Shown: positions 16,493 through 25,830, counted from the stretch's first letter. The stretch is DNA of 64,000 nt from JAXMDC01 sp046349035 (GCA_046349035.1 JAXMDC010000002.1:992001-1056000); one strand, 5' to 3'. Program-made: numbers and translations. The notes: generated by a model from the letters alone, not told the origin.

Positions 16493-18082
16493 ATGCTTCA
16501 GGCGGGGCTTTTCGGGATTGTCGCTTTGTTGGCGATGATGGCGGCATGGATGGCGCGCGACGTGCCGTTCGCCGTTCATATGGGGCTGATTGCCGTTGTT
16601 GGGCTTGCCGCCATGGTTTGGCAGATCGCGGCCACTCGCAACGCATCGGAGAAGCCACCGACCGGCTACATGGACGACGTTGTCCGGGCCGGCGCCATAG
16701 CGACCGTCTTCTGGGGCATCGCCGGCTTCACCGTCGGCCTCGTTATCGCTCTGCAACTCACCTATCCCGAACTCAACATCGACCCATGGCTGAATTTCGG
16801 TCGCCTTCGCCCGCTGCACACTTCGGCCGTGATTTTTGCGTTCGGCGGCAACGCCCTGATCGCCTCCAGCCTCTACATCGTTCAGCGCACGACTGGCGCA
16901 CGCCTCGCTTTCGGCAACCTCGCTTGGTTCGTCTTCTGGGGCTACCAGGTCTTCATTGTCCTCGCGGCAACCGGCTACCTGATGGGAGCCACCCAATCTA
17001 AGGAGTATGCGGAGCCTGAGTGGTACGTCGACGTGTGGCTGACCGTTGTCTGGGTCGCCTATCTGCTGGTCTTCCTCGGCACTCTCGTTCGCCGCAAAGA
17101 ACCTCATATATACGTCGCCAACTGGTTCTTTCTCGCCTTCATCGTCACCGTGGCGATGCTCCACCTGATCAACAATCTGGCGATCCCCGTTTCGCTCTTT
17201 GGTTCCAAGAGCTATCCTCTCTTCGCCGGCACTCAAGACGCACTTGTTCAGTGGTGGTACGCCCATAACGCCGTCGGATTCTTTCTCACTGCCGGCTTTC
17301 TAGGGATGCTCTATTACTTCATCCCCAAGCAGGCGAACCGGCCGGTCTATTCCTATCGCCTGTCCATCGTCCACTTCTGGTCGCTCATCTTCCTATACAT
17401 CTGGGCCGGCCCTCATCATCTCGAATACACAGCCCTGCCGGATTGGGCGCAAAGCCTCGGCATGGTGTTCTCGATCATGCTGTGGATGCCGTCATGGGGC
17501 GGCATGATCAACGGGCTCATGACCCTCTCCGGCGCATGGGACAAGCTGCGCACCGACCCGATCCTGCGCATGATGATCCTGTCGGTCGCCTTCTACGGAA
17601 TGGCCACGTTCGAGGGCCCGATGATGTCGATCCGTTCGGTCAACTCGCTAAGTCACTACACCGATTGGACCATCGGTCATGTGCACTCCGGCGCCCTCGG
17701 ATGGAATGGCATGATCGCCTTCGGCGCCGTCTACTTTCTGGTGCCGAAACTGTGGAACCGCGAACGGCTCTACAGCCTACGCCTCGTCAATTGGCACTTC
17801 TGGCTCGCCACCATCGGCATCGTTCTCTACACCGCCTCGATGTGGGTCGCGGGCATCATGGAAGGCCTCATGTGGCGCGAATACGACCGCCTCGGCTTCC
17901 TCGTCTACTCGTTCGTCGAAGCTGTTGCCGCCACGCATCCCTATTATCTGATCCGCGCTCTCGGCGGGGCCCTTTATCTGACCGGCGCGATCCTCATGGC
18001 GGTCAACATCTGGCGCACAATTCGCGGCGATAAGCGTGAAGAAGTGCCAATGGGTGCGCCGACTGTACAGCCCGCAGCTTGA
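16493..18082 (+). CDS. ccoN: cbb3-type cytochrome oxidase subunit I
   Basis: CcoN is the catalytic heme-copper subunit of the high-affinity cbb3 oxidase, reducing O2 to water and pumping protons. Around fourteen membrane segments are present. Visible metal-ligand regions include RPLHTSAVIFAFGGNAL (low-spin heme His), WWYAHNAVGFFLTAGFLGMLYYFIPK (CuB His and the cross-linked Tyr region), GPHHLEYTALPDW (paired CuB His) and IGHVHSGALGWNG (heme His residues). Length 529 is normal. It is the first gene of ccoNOQP and is preceded by an FNR/FixK-type box. Confidence 0.97.
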   Translation: MLQAGLFGIVALLAMMAAWMARDVPFAVHMGLIAVVGLAAMVWQIAATRNASEKPPTGYMDDVVRAGAIATVFWGIAGFTVGLVIALQLTYPELNIDPWLNFGRLRPLHTSAVIFAFGGNALIASSLYIVQRTTGARLAFGNLAWFVFWGYQVFIVLAATGYLMGATQSKEYAEPEWYVDVWLTVVWVAYLLVFLGTLVRRKEPHIYVANWFFLAFIVTVAMLHLINNLAIPVSLFGSKSYPLFAGTQDALVQWWYAHNAVGFFLTAGFLGMLYYFIPKQANRPVYSYRLSIVHFWSLIFLYIWAGPHHLEYTALPDWAQSLGMVFSIMLWMPSWGGMINGLMTLSGAWDKLRTDPILRMMILSVAFYGMATFEGPMMSIRSVNSLSHYTDWTIGHVHSGALGWNGMIAFGAVYFLVPKLWNRERLYSLRLVNWHFWLATIGIVLYTASMWVAGIMEGLMWREYDRLGFLVYSFVEAVAATHPYYLIRALGGALYLTGAILMAVNIWRTIRGDKREEVPMGAPTVQPAA

Positions 18083-18100
18083 GTGGCGAGGAGCAACTCC

Positions 18101-18841
18101 GTGACTACTTTCATCAACCACTCCAAGATCGAAAAGAGCGCGACTCTGCTGCTCGTCCTCAGCTTGATCACTGTCGCCATCGGCGGCATCGTCGAGATCG
18201 TTCCCCTCTTCTATCTGCAGAACACCATCGAGAAGGTGGAGGGCATGCGGCCCTATACCCCCCTCGAACTAGCCGGGCGTGACATCTACGTGCGCGAGGG
18301 CTGCTATGTCTGCCATAGCCAAATGGTGCGCCCGCTCCGCGACGAGGTGGAGCGCTACGGGCACTACAGTCTCGCCGCCGAATCCATGTACGATCACCCC
18401 TTCCAGTGGGGGTCGAAGCGCACCGGGCCCGATCTCGCCCGAGTCGGCGGTCGCTATTCGGACGAGTGGCAGGTTCAACATCTTCTCGACCCGCGGTCGG
18501 TCGTCCCCGGTTCTATTATGCCGGCCTATCCGGCCCTTGCCCGGACCGACCTCGACATCCGCTATCCTGAGGATCGTTTGACGGCGCTGTCGCGGACCGG
18601 AGTTCCCTATTCCCCGGCGATGATCGCAGCCGCCAAGGCCGACCTCGCCGCCCAGGCGACCCCAGGCGCAGACACCGCTGGCCTCACTGAGCGCTACGGC
18701 GCCAAAGTGCAGAACCGCGACTTCGACAACAATCCCCAACGCCTGACTGAGATGGATGCCCTCGTCGCCTACCTGCAGATGCTGGGCACGCTGGTCGACT
18801 TTACCAGCTACGAGCCTCGCAACGCCGCAAATCAGCGGTGA
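18101..18841 (+). CDS. ccoO: cbb3 oxidase monoheme cytochrome c subunit
   Basis: CcoO is the membrane-anchored monoheme cytochrome c subunit that passes electrons from CcoP to CcoN. One N-terminal membrane segment (about 13-37) is followed by the heme motif CYVCH (EGCYVCHSQMVRP), and IMPAYPAL supplies the likely Met axial ligand. The GTG at 18101 is chosen because GGAG lies seven bases upstream and the product then begins MTTFINHSKIEKS as in homologues; a GTG at 18083 is also in frame. A region around residues 180-205 (GADTAGLTERYG) is an Ala-rich insert. It lies 18 bases after ccoN and 5 bases before ccoQ. Confidence 0.95.
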   Translation: MTTFINHSKIEKSATLLLVLSLITVAIGGIVEIVPLFYLQNTIEKVEGMRPYTPLELAGRDIYVREGCYVCHSQMVRPLRDEVERYGHYSLAAESMYDHPFQWGSKRTGPDLARVGGRYSDEWQVQHLLDPRSVVPGSIMPAYPALARTDLDIRYPEDRLTALSRTGVPYSPAMIAAAKADLAAQATPGADTAGLTERYGAKVQNRDFDNNPQRLTEMDALVAYLQMLGTLVDFTSYEPRNAANQR

Positions 18842-18846
18842 CTTCT

Positions 18847-19008
18847 ATGACCTACGATCTGTTCGCCCGCTTCGCCAATAGCTGGGGCCTCGTTTTTCTC
18901 GCGCTCGCCTTCGCGGCAGCCATCGCCTGGGCCTTCCGGCCCGGCTCCAAACGCTACTACCGGCAACAGGCCGACATTCCATTCCGCGACGACACGGGAG
19001 ACCTCTGA
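18847..19008 (+). CDS. ccoQ: cbb3 oxidase small subunit CcoQ
   Basis: This 53-residue protein has one membrane segment (about 13-30, WGLVFLALAFAAAIAWAFRP) followed by a polar cytoplasmic tail with KRYYRQQADIPFRDD, exactly the CcoQ/FixQ pattern. CcoQ stabilises the assembled oxidase. Its ATG is five bases after the ccoO stop and its TGA is three bases before ccoP, fitting the ccoNOQP order. The tail motif IPFRDD is common in alphaproteobacterial FixQ. Confidence 0.93.
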   Translation: MTYDLFARFANSWGLVFLALAFAAAIAWAFRPGSKRYYRQQADIPFRDDTGDL

Positions 19009-19011
19009 GCC

Positions 19012-19914
19012 ATGGCCGCACGTTCGCAAGCGCCGAGCGCCGCATCCTCGGGCGTCGAAATCGACGCCGCTACCGGCAAGCCGACGACCGGGCACGAATG
19101 GGATGGGGTCAAGGAGCTTAACCAGCCGCTGCCGCGCTGGTGGGTATGGACCTACCTGGCGACCGTTGTCTTCGCCGCCGTTTATGTCGTGCTCTACCCG
19201 GCAATACCGATGGTGCGCTCGGCAACGACCGGCGTGCTCGGCTACTCGACCCGCGCGTCGGTCGAAGACGGTCTGGCGGCGCTCCGCGCCGGCCAGGCGG
19301 CAAACCTCGAGAAAATTCGCACCCTGCCGCTGACAGCCATTCGGGCCAACGACGACCTCTACCGCTTTGCGGTCGCCGGTGGCCGCTCGGCATTTCTCGT
19401 TAACTGCGTGCAGTGTCACGGCTCGGGAGCGCAGGGCGGCAAGGGTTACCCCAACCTCAACGATGACGACTGGCTTTGGGGGGGATCGCTCAGCGCGATC
19501 GAGAAGACAATCCAGCACGGCATCCGCTTCGCCGGCGATCCCGAGACTCGGGCCGTCGACATGCCGCCCTTTGCCGACGTGTTGAAGGCGGATGACATTG
19601 CCGCCGTCTCCGACTACGTCCTGACTCTATCGGGTCAGGCAACCAGCGCCCCTCTCGCCGCTAAGGGAAAACCGCTCTTCGCCGACATGTGCTCGAGCTG
19701 CCACGGCGAGAAGGGCGAAGGCAATCGTGACCTGGGTGCGCCGGCTTTGAAGGATGCCGTTTGGCTCTACGCCTCCGACCGCGGCGCCATTGCCGCGCAG
19801 ATCGCCAAGCCCCGCAACGGCGTAATGCCGGCCTGGGCCTCGCGGCTCGACGCGGTGACCATCAAGCAGCTGGCGCTCTACGTCCACTCGCTGGGAGGCG
19901 GCGAGGTTGAGTGA
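19012..19914 (+). CDS. ccoP: cbb3 oxidase diheme cytochrome c subunit
   Basis: CcoP is the diheme cytochrome c that receives electrons from the periplasmic donor. An N-terminal region with HEWDGVKELNQPLPRWW leads into a membrane segment (about 43-65), as in all CcoP proteins. Two heme c motifs are visible: CVQCH at residues 132-136 and CSSCH at 227-231, with Met residues in the regions VDMPPFAD and GVMPAWAS as axial ligands. Length 300 is typical. The last eight bases overlap the ccoG start, suggesting coupling. Confidence 0.96.
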   Translation: MAARSQAPSAASSGVEIDAATGKPTTGHEWDGVKELNQPLPRWWVWTYLATVVFAAVYVVLYPAIPMVRSATTGVLGYSTRASVEDGLAALRAGQAANLEKIRTLPLTAIRANDDLYRFAVAGGRSAFLVNCVQCHGSGAQGGKGYPNLNDDDWLWGGSLSAIEKTIQHGIRFAGDPETRAVDMPPFADVLKADDIAAVSDYVLTLSGQATSAPLAAKGKPLFADMCSSCHGEKGEGNRDLGAPALKDAVWLYASDRGAIAAQIAKPRNGVMPAWASRLDAVTIKQLALYVHSLGGGEVE

Positions 19915-21445
19915 CACGCTCGACAAAGTGCGGCCCGGTGGCGGTACGGTTGAGCCGATTGAGGTTCAGCCGGTCAACCGCCGCAGCGGCCAGTCGCTTT
20001 ACGCTCCACGCACCAAGATATTCCCCCAGCAGGCGCATGGGCGCTTCCGCACCCTCAAGTGGATCGTCATGGCGGTCACGCTCGCGATCTACTGGGGCAC
20101 GCCCTGGATTCGCTGGGACCGCGGCCCCTTCGCGCCAAGCCAAGCGGTGCTTGTCGATCTAGCCGACCGCCGGTTCTTCTTCTTCTTCATCGAGATCTGG
20201 CCGCAGGAATTCTACTTCGTCGCCGGCCTTCTGATCATGGCCGGTATTGGCCTGTTCCTGGTCACGTCCACCTTCGGCCGAGCCTGGTGCGGCTACACCT
20301 GCTGGCAGACCGTCTGGGTCGATTTGTTTATCGCGGTCGAGCGGCTGATCGAGGGCGATCGCAACGCCCGCATCAAGCTGGACAAAGCACCCTGGACCCC
20401 GCGCAAGATCACCTTACGCGCTGCAGTCTACGCGACGTGGCTGGTGATCGCCGTCTGTACCGGCGGGGCCTGGGTGTTCTACTACTCTGACGCCCCGACG
20501 CTTCTCCACGACCTGGTTACCCTGCAGGCGGCCCCTGTCGCCTACATCACCATCGGCATTCTCGCCACCACGACATTCGTCTTCGGCGGCCTGATGCGAG
20601 AGCAGGTGTGCACCTATATGTGCCCCTGGCCGCGCATTCAGGGCGCAATGCTGGACGAGGACTCGCTCCTCGTCACTTACAACGACTGGCGCGGCGAACC
20701 ACGCAGCCGCCACAAAAAGCGCGCCGCTGCCGAACAAGCACCGGTCGGCGACTGCGTGGACTGCAACGCCTGCGTCGCTGTCTGCCCGATGGGCATCGAC
20801 ATCCGCGACGGCAATCAGCTGGAATGCATCAGCTGCGCCCTTTGCATCGACGCCTGTGATAGCGTGATGGCCAAACTCGGCCGTCAAACCGGCCTCGTGT
20901 CCTACACCACGCTTCGCGATTACAACGCGCAGGCATCGATTGCCGCCACCAGCGGCATCGCGGCCGCCAGAAGCACGCAGCGCTACTTCTCTTGGCGCCG
21001 CGTCGTGCGCCCCCGGACTCTGCTCTACGCCGCGCTCTGGTCGGCCGTCGGCCTCACTATGGTGTTCGCCCTCAACGACCGCACGCGCCTCGACATCAAT
21101 GTCATCAAGGACCGCAACCCGCTCTTCGTTCGTCTCGCCGATGGATCAATCCGCAACGGCTACACTCTGAAGATCCTCAACATGCGCCAGGAGCCGAGGC
21201 AGTACGAGATCGCTCTGGATGGTCTCGCCGGTGCCGACCTCTGGCAAGCCGGGGGACGCGAGCACGACACGCAGCCGATCCGCGTTGACGTCGAAGCCGA
21301 CAGCGTCAAGGCGATCCGCGTCTTCGTCAGCCGCCGCGCCGATGCCGGCACCCCTTCCAGCCCGAGCTTTGCCTTCACTGTTCGCGATCTCGGCAACACC
21401 GAGACCGCTCGCGAGCGCGCGGAATTTTCCGCTCCGGGAGCCTGA
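19907..21445 (+). CDS. ccoG: Cytochrome oxidase maturation ferredoxin CcoG
   Basis: CcoG (FixG/RdxA) is a membrane ferredoxin implicated in reducing Cu(II) for cbb3 assembly. Several membrane segments carry Cys residues (GRAWCGYTCWQTVWVDLF and QVCTYMCPWPRIQ), and two 4Fe-4S clusters are formed by CVDCNACVAVCP (from about residue 283) and CISCALCIDAC. The C-terminal part is an Ig-like domain typical of FixG. The start is a TTG at 19907, overlapping ccoP by eight bases; the product then reads MSDTLDKVRPGGG. Length 512 fits the family. Confidence 0.94.
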   Translation: MSDTLDKVRPGGGTVEPIEVQPVNRRSGQSLYAPRTKIFPQQAHGRFRTLKWIVMAVTLAIYWGTPWIRWDRGPFAPSQAVLVDLADRRFFFFFIEIWPQEFYFVAGLLIMAGIGLFLVTSTFGRAWCGYTCWQTVWVDLFIAVERLIEGDRNARIKLDKAPWTPRKITLRAAVYATWLVIAVCTGGAWVFYYSDAPTLLHDLVTLQAAPVAYITIGILATTTFVFGGLMREQVCTYMCPWPRIQGAMLDEDSLLVTYNDWRGEPRSRHKKRAAAEQAPVGDCVDCNACVAVCPMGIDIRDGNQLECISCALCIDACDSVMAKLGRQTGLVSYTTLRDYNAQASIAATSGIAAARSTQRYFSWRRVVRPRTLLYAALWSAVGLTMVFALNDRTRLDINVIKDRNPLFVRLADGSIRNGYTLKILNMRQEPRQYEIALDGLAGADLWQAGGREHDTQPIRVDVEADSVKAIRVFVSRRADAGTPSSPSFAFTVRDLGNTETARERAEFSAPGA

Positions 21446-21449
21446 CCCG

Positions 21450-21944
21450 ATGCCCCCTACCGCTCCCCACCGGAAAAATGGCGAGTTCACCGGGCGCCTG
21501 TTCCTCGCACTGGCGCTGGGCTTCTTCGGCGTCGTCATCGCGGTCAATGTCGGCCTCGCAGTGGTCGCCGGATCGACGTTCCCGGGACTTGTGGTGGAAA
21601 ACAGCTACACCGCTAGCCAGCACTACAACACGTTGCTGGCGGCCGCCCGTGAGCAGGACGCCGGCGGCCTCGACGTTTTCCTGGCGGCCGACGGCGATCG
21701 CCTGCGCGTGACGCTGACTGGCACCGCCGCCCGCCTCGGATTGACCGTCGTCGCGAGTGTCGGCCGCCCGTCGTCCGGCCGCGAGGATCGCACGCTTGCC
21801 TTTGTCGGCGACGGCCGCCTTTACCAAGCTTCGGAGTCCCTCCCGCGGGGCATGTGGAACGTCGAAATCGATGTCAAAGACGGCGATCGGCAGGTCTTCC
21901 GCCGAACCGACAAGATCACGATCGACGGTGGCCGCAATGACTAG
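21450..21944 (+). CDS. ccoH: cbb3 oxidase assembly protein CcoH
   Basis: CcoH (FixH) is a single-span inner-membrane protein needed for cbb3 assembly, often interacting with CcoI or CcoN. The 164-residue product has a polar N-terminus (HRKNGEFTGR), one membrane segment (about 17-39) and a periplasmic domain with GLVVENSYTASQHYN, a segment conserved in FixH. The ATG at 21450 is four bases after ccoG; a longer in-frame opening from 21219 overlaps ccoG and is not coding. Its stop overlaps the ccoI start by eight bases. Confidence 0.92.
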   Translation: MPPTAPHRKNGEFTGRLFLALALGFFGVVIAVNVGLAVVAGSTFPGLVVENSYTASQHYNTLLAAAREQDAGGLDVFLAADGDRLRVTLTGTAARLGLTVVASVGRPSSGREDRTLAFVGDGRLYQASESLPRGMWNVEIDVKDGDRQVFRRTDKITIDGGRND

Positions 21945-24279
21945 AGACACCGAGCCCGGCGACAACGGTAGCGCCGTTGGAATAGCGGACGGTCCAGCAA
22001 AGTCGTCTGACTGTGGCTGCAGTGGCTCCGCCCAGACCTGCTGCCGCGACACGCCGGAGTTGAACGTCGATCCAGCGGCGCACGTACGGCCCTCCACGCA
22101 GCCGCAGTCGAGGCACGTCGATCTGATCGTATCTGACATGCATTGTGGCGGCTGCCTAGGGACTGTCGAGCGCGCTCTGACCGGCATTGCCGGCGTCACC
22201 AAGGCGCGCGCCAATCTCACTACGCGGCGGGTTGCTATCGATGCTCTGCCGGCGGTCGCCACGGACGCCTTGATCGCCGCGCTGGCGGCGGCCGGCTACG
22301 CAGCGCGAACCGTCGAGCCGGAGGTGTTGGCAGCGGTCGAGTCCGACAAGGAGGGCTCCGACCTGCTGCGCGCCATGGCGATCGCTGGCTTCGCCGCCGG
22401 CAACGTTATGCTGCTCTCGGTGTCCGTCTGGGGCGGCGCCGAACCCGCGACTCGCGACCTATTCCACTGGGTTTCCGCACTGATTGCCCTCCCCGCGGTC
22501 GCCCTTGCCGGCCAACCGTTCTTCCGCTCCGCATTCCGCGCTCTTGCCGCTCGTCGCTTCAACATGGATGTGCCGATCGCCATCGGCGTCACATTGGCGA
22601 CCGCGATGAGCCTCTACGAGACAATGGTCGGCGGCGAGCACGCCTACTTCGACGCGTCGGTCACGCTGCTCTTCTTCCTGTTGCTCGGCCGCTACCTCGA
22701 CCATCGCATGCGTTCGGTGGCACGGTCTGCAGCGGCAAGGCTGGTGGCTTTATCGCCGCGCACCGCTGCGCGGCTATCGGCTGACGGCACGGTTGCCAAT
22801 GTTCCCATCGCCGAGGTCGGGCCCGGTGATCGCTTGCGCGTCCTTCCCGGGGATCGCATTCCAATCGATGGCATTGTCGACGACGGCCGCAGCGACGTCG
22901 ACCGCTCCATGCTCACCGGCGAAGCCGATCCGGAGCCAGTTCACCCCGGCATCGAGGTTTTTGCCGGCACTCTCAATCTCACCGGACCGATGATTGTTAC
23001 CGCCCGCCGCCGGGCCACCCAAACAGTGCTCGCCGAGGTCGTGCGTCTTACCGCCGCCGCCGAACGGGGCGGCGGGCGCTTCGTGCGGCTTGCCGACCGT
23101 GCGTCGCGCCTCTATGCCCCCGCCGTTCACCTCTTGGCGCTTACAACTTTTGTCTCCTGGCTGGCCCTTGGAAGCGGCTGGCATGCTTCACTGACGGCGG
23201 CGATCGCCGTTCTGATCATCACCTGCCCCTGTGCCCTCGGACTCGCCGTCCCGGCTGTGCAGGTGGTGGCGAGCGGACTGCTCCTGCGGCGCGGGGTCAT
23301 GCTAAAGGACGGCTCCGCGCTAGAGCGCCTCGCCCTGATCGACACGGTCGTCTTCGACAAGACCGGGACGCTCAGTGAGGGCGAAGCACGCTTGGTCGAC
23401 GCTACCGCTAGCGGGGATGCGTGGTCCGTCGCCGCAGCCCTTGCCTCAGCGAGCCGCCATCCGCTGGCAAGGGCTCTCGCGCGCGATGCCATCCGTCGGA
23501 GCGTTTCCTGCGCGGTAGCAACCGACATCGTCGAGCATCCGGGGGCCGGCGTGGAAGGCGAGTGGGCTGGCACCAGGGTTCGGCTCGGCCGCCGCGACTG
23601 GGTCGGGGCGGGCGCTGCCGAGCGCCCTGTGGGACCGGAACTCTGGCTTCGCATCGGCGATGCCGCGCCGGTACGTTTCGGCTTCGTCGACTCCCTCCGT
23701 CGTGACGCCGCTGCGACCGTCTCCGCCCTGCGCCGCGCAGGCCTCGCGGTACACCTTCTTTCCGGCGACACCGAGTTTCCGGTCGCTGCCGCTGCCGCCA
23801 CGGCCGGCATCTCCGACTGGCACGCCGATTGCCGCCCCGCCGACAAGGCCCGATACCTCTCGCGCCTTGCCGAATCCGGCCGCCGCGTTTTGATGGTAGG
23901 CGACGGAATCAACGATGCGCCGGCCCTCGCAACCGCGTTCGTGTCGATGTCGCCGGCCAACGCCGCCGACATTAGTCAGGCCGCCGCCGACATCGTATTC
24001 GCCGGTGCCGACCTCGCCGCCATACCCCTCGCCCACGCTACAGCGCTTCGCGGGCGGCGCGTGATCCTGCAGAACTTCGCCCTCGCGATCGGCTACAACA
24101 TTTTCGCCGTTCCACTGGCGATGACCGGTGTTCTCACGCCGCTGATAGCCGCGGTTGCGATGTCGACCTCCTCCATCATCGTCACCGCCAACGCCCTCCG
24201 CTTGGCCTGGCAGGGGCCTGCCGATCGGAGCAGCACGGTTGCGGCGGCGCCGGGCCGGGAGGCGCTCGCTGCGTCATGA
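21937..24279 (+). CDS. ccoI: Copper-exporting P-type ATPase for cbb3 assembly
   Basis: CcoI (FixI, CopA2-like) is a P1B-type ATPase that moves copper toward the periplasm for oxidase assembly. From ATG 21937 the 780-residue product has a Cys-rich N-terminus (DCGCSGSAQTCC, about 25-36), an HMA domain with MHCGGC (Cys70/Cys73), the membrane CPC motif (ITCPCALGLAVP, near 430), the phosphorylation site DKTGT (near 474), an ASRHPLARAL HP motif, and the hinge GDGINDAP (near 655). The extra N-terminal Cys cluster could be an added metal site. It overlaps ccoH by eight bases and ccoS by four (ATGA). Confidence 0.95.
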   Translation: MTRDTEPGDNGSAVGIADGPAKSSDCGCSGSAQTCCRDTPELNVDPAAHVRPSTQPQSRHVDLIVSDMHCGGCLGTVERALTGIAGVTKARANLTTRRVAIDALPAVATDALIAALAAAGYAARTVEPEVLAAVESDKEGSDLLRAMAIAGFAAGNVMLLSVSVWGGAEPATRDLFHWVSALIALPAVALAGQPFFRSAFRALAARRFNMDVPIAIGVTLATAMSLYETMVGGEHAYFDASVTLLFFLLLGRYLDHRMRSVARSAAARLVALSPRTAARLSADGTVANVPIAEVGPGDRLRVLPGDRIPIDGIVDDGRSDVDRSMLTGEADPEPVHPGIEVFAGTLNLTGPMIVTARRRATQTVLAEVVRLTAAAERGGGRFVRLADRASRLYAPAVHLLALTTFVSWLALGSGWHASLTAAIAVLIITCPCALGLAVPAVQVVASGLLLRRGVMLKDGSALERLALIDTVVFDKTGTLSEGEARLVDATASGDAWSVAAALASASRHPLARALARDAIRRSVSCAVATDIVEHPGAGVEGEWAGTRVRLGRRDWVGAGAAERPVGPELWLRIGDAAPVRFGFVDSLRRDAAATVSALRRAGLAVHLLSGDTEFPVAAAAATAGISDWHADCRPADKARYLSRLAESGRRVLMVGDGINDAPALATAFVSMSPANAADISQAAADIVFAGADLAAIPLAHATALRGRRVILQNFALAIGYNIFAVPLAMTGVLTPLIAAVAMSTSSIIVTANALRLAWQGPADRSSTVAAAPGREALAAS

Positions 24280-24497
24280 CCAGCCTCCTCGTCCTCATGC
24301 CGGTAGCGTTGCTCCTCGGCGGAGCGGGTCTCGCGGCTTTCCTGTGGTCGATGCGGTCGGGCCAGTTCGACGACCTCGACGGCGCCGCGGTGCGGGTGCT
24401 GGTTGATGCCGACCCTCCCGGCCCAGCTGAGCGCACGTTGACCCAGCGCAAAGATACGCCCGGCGACGCCGGTATCGTCGCCGCCCATGAACGCTGA
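24276..24497 (+). CDS. ccoS: cbb3 oxidase maturation protein CcoS
   Basis: CcoS is a small membrane protein needed for cofactor insertion into cbb3 oxidase. The 73-residue product has one membrane segment (about 4-26) followed by WSMRSGQFDDLDGAAVRVL, the CcoS hallmark in which a short acidic stretch follows the membrane helix. The C-terminal tail is longer than the minimal family. The ATG overlaps the ccoI stop (ATGA) and its end overlaps hemN by 11 bases, so ccoGHIS-hemN appear tightly coupled. Confidence 0.92.
   Translation: MTSLLVLMPVALLLGGAGLAAFLWSMRSGQFDDLDGAAVRVLVDADPPGPAERTLTQRKDTPGDAGIVAAHER
24438..24451 (+). promoter_or_regulatory. Degenerate FNR-like site inside ccoS (tentative)
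   Basis: TTGAC-CCAG-CGCAA shares its first nine bases with the ccoN box (TTGAC-CCAG) but has CG in place of AT in the second half. It lies 36 bases before the hemN start, where an internal promoter could act. With two mismatches in a GC-rich coding sequence it may be chance. Confidence 0.25.
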
Positions 24498-25830
24498 GCT
24501 GATCGCCGCCTACGAACGGCGCGTGCCGCGCTACACGAGCTACCCAACGGCACCGCACTTCACGCCGGCGGTGAGTGCCGACACCTACGCGGAGTGGCTC
24601 AGAGACGTGCCGCCGAGCGAGCGGATCTCGCTCTACCTCCATGTTCCGTTCTGCGCCGAGCTCTGCCTCTATTGCGGCTGCCACACCACGGTCGTGCGCC
24701 GTTACGCGCCCGTGGCCGCTTATGCCGAACTCCTCCGGGCCGAGATGGCGCTGGTTGCCGATCGTCTTGGCGTCCGCCACCCTCTTTCGCATGTTCACTG
24801 GGGCGGCGGCACGCCGACCATCCTTACCGCCGACGACCTCGAACGCCTCGGCGAGACGGTTGCCAAGCACTTCGATCTATCGACCGGCGCGGAAGTCGCC
24901 ATCGAGATTGATCCCCGCACCTTCAAGAAGGAGCAAGCCGCCGCCTTGGCCCGGACCGGCGTCAACCGTGCAAGCCTCGGCGTCCAGGACTTCGATCCGG
25001 TGGTGCAGCGTGTTGTCAACCGCATCCAGACCTTCGAACGCACCGCTGAAGTGGCCGCGTGGCTCCGTGCCGCCGGCATCGCCTCGATCAACCTCGACCT
25101 GATGTACGGACTGCCGCACCAGACGGTCGATTCGGTTGTCCGCTCGGTCGATCAGGCTCTCACCCTCCGCCCCGACCGCATCGCCCTCTTCGGTTACGCC
25201 CACGTTCCTTGGATGAAGCGGCATCAGGCGCTCTTGCCGGAAGCGAGCCTGCCGAAACCGCTCGACAGGCTGGCGCAGATGAACGCCGCGACCGAGACGA
25301 TCAAAGCCTCCGGCTATGTTGCCATCGGCCTCGACCACTTTGCCCTGCCCGAAGACGGTATGACCAAGGCGCTCCAATCGGGCCGGCTCCGCCGCAACTT
25401 TCAGGGCTACACCACTGACGATGCCCCAACCCTGATCGGGCTCGGCACTTCGGCGATCGGCCGCCTTCGGCAAGGATACGCACAAAACGCTCCGTCAACC
25501 GTCGCTTATCGTCAGGCCATCGCCGCCGGACGCTTGGCGACCGTACGCGGTGTTGCCATCGCCGACTCCGACCGTGTCCGTGGCGCTATTATCGAGCGGT
25601 TGATGTGCGATCTCAGCGTCGACCTCGTCGCGGTTGCGGGCGCAACTGCGGAAAGCGAATTCGGTGACGAACTGGCGCGGATCGACGACATGGTGCGGGA
25701 CGGCCTGGTTGCGCGTCAGGGGAGCCGCATCAGCGTTCCCGAAATTGCCCGTCCCCTACTCCGCAACGTCTGCTCTGTCTTCGACAGGCATCTCGCGAAC
25801 GATGGGGCGCGGCATAGCCAAGCCGTTTAA
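24487..25830 (+). CDS. hemN: Oxygen-independent coproporphyrinogen III oxidase
   Basis: HemN is a radical-SAM enzyme that converts coproporphyrinogen III to protoporphyrinogen IX without O2. The cluster motif FCAELCLYCGC (Cys-x3-Cys-x2-Cys-x-Cys) is near residues 55-65, preceded by YTSYPTAPHF and YLHVPFC, and followed by HWGGGTPT and ASLGVQDFDPVVQ. These favour true HemN over HemW. Length 447 is usual. Placement directly after ccoS, overlapping it by 11 bases, fits the need for heme under low oxygen when cbb3 is made. Its C-terminal HemN domain is intact. Confidence 0.95.
   Translation: MNAELIAAYERRVPRYTSYPTAPHFTPAVSADTYAEWLRDVPPSERISLYLHVPFCAELCLYCGCHTTVVRRYAPVAAYAELLRAEMALVADRLGVRHPLSHVHWGGGTPTILTADDLERLGETVAKHFDLSTGAEVAIEIDPRTFKKEQAAALARTGVNRASLGVQDFDPVVQRVVNRIQTFERTAEVAAWLRAAGIASINLDLMYGLPHQTVDSVVRSVDQALTLRPDRIALFGYAHVPWMKRHQALLPEASLPKPLDRLAQMNAATETIKASGYVAIGLDHFALPEDGMTKALQSGRLRRNFQGYTTDDAPTLIGLGTSAIGRLRQGYAQNAPSTVAYRQAIAAGRLATVRGVAIADSDRVRGAIIERLMCDLSVDLVAVAGATAESEFGDELARIDDMVRDGLVARQGSRISVPEIARPLLRNVCSVFDRHLANDGARHSQAV

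Noticed and set aside
15935..17266. Minus-strand open frame of 443 codons opposite pseudoazurin and ccoN
   Set aside because: Antisense to well-recognised genes, low-complexity charged composition.
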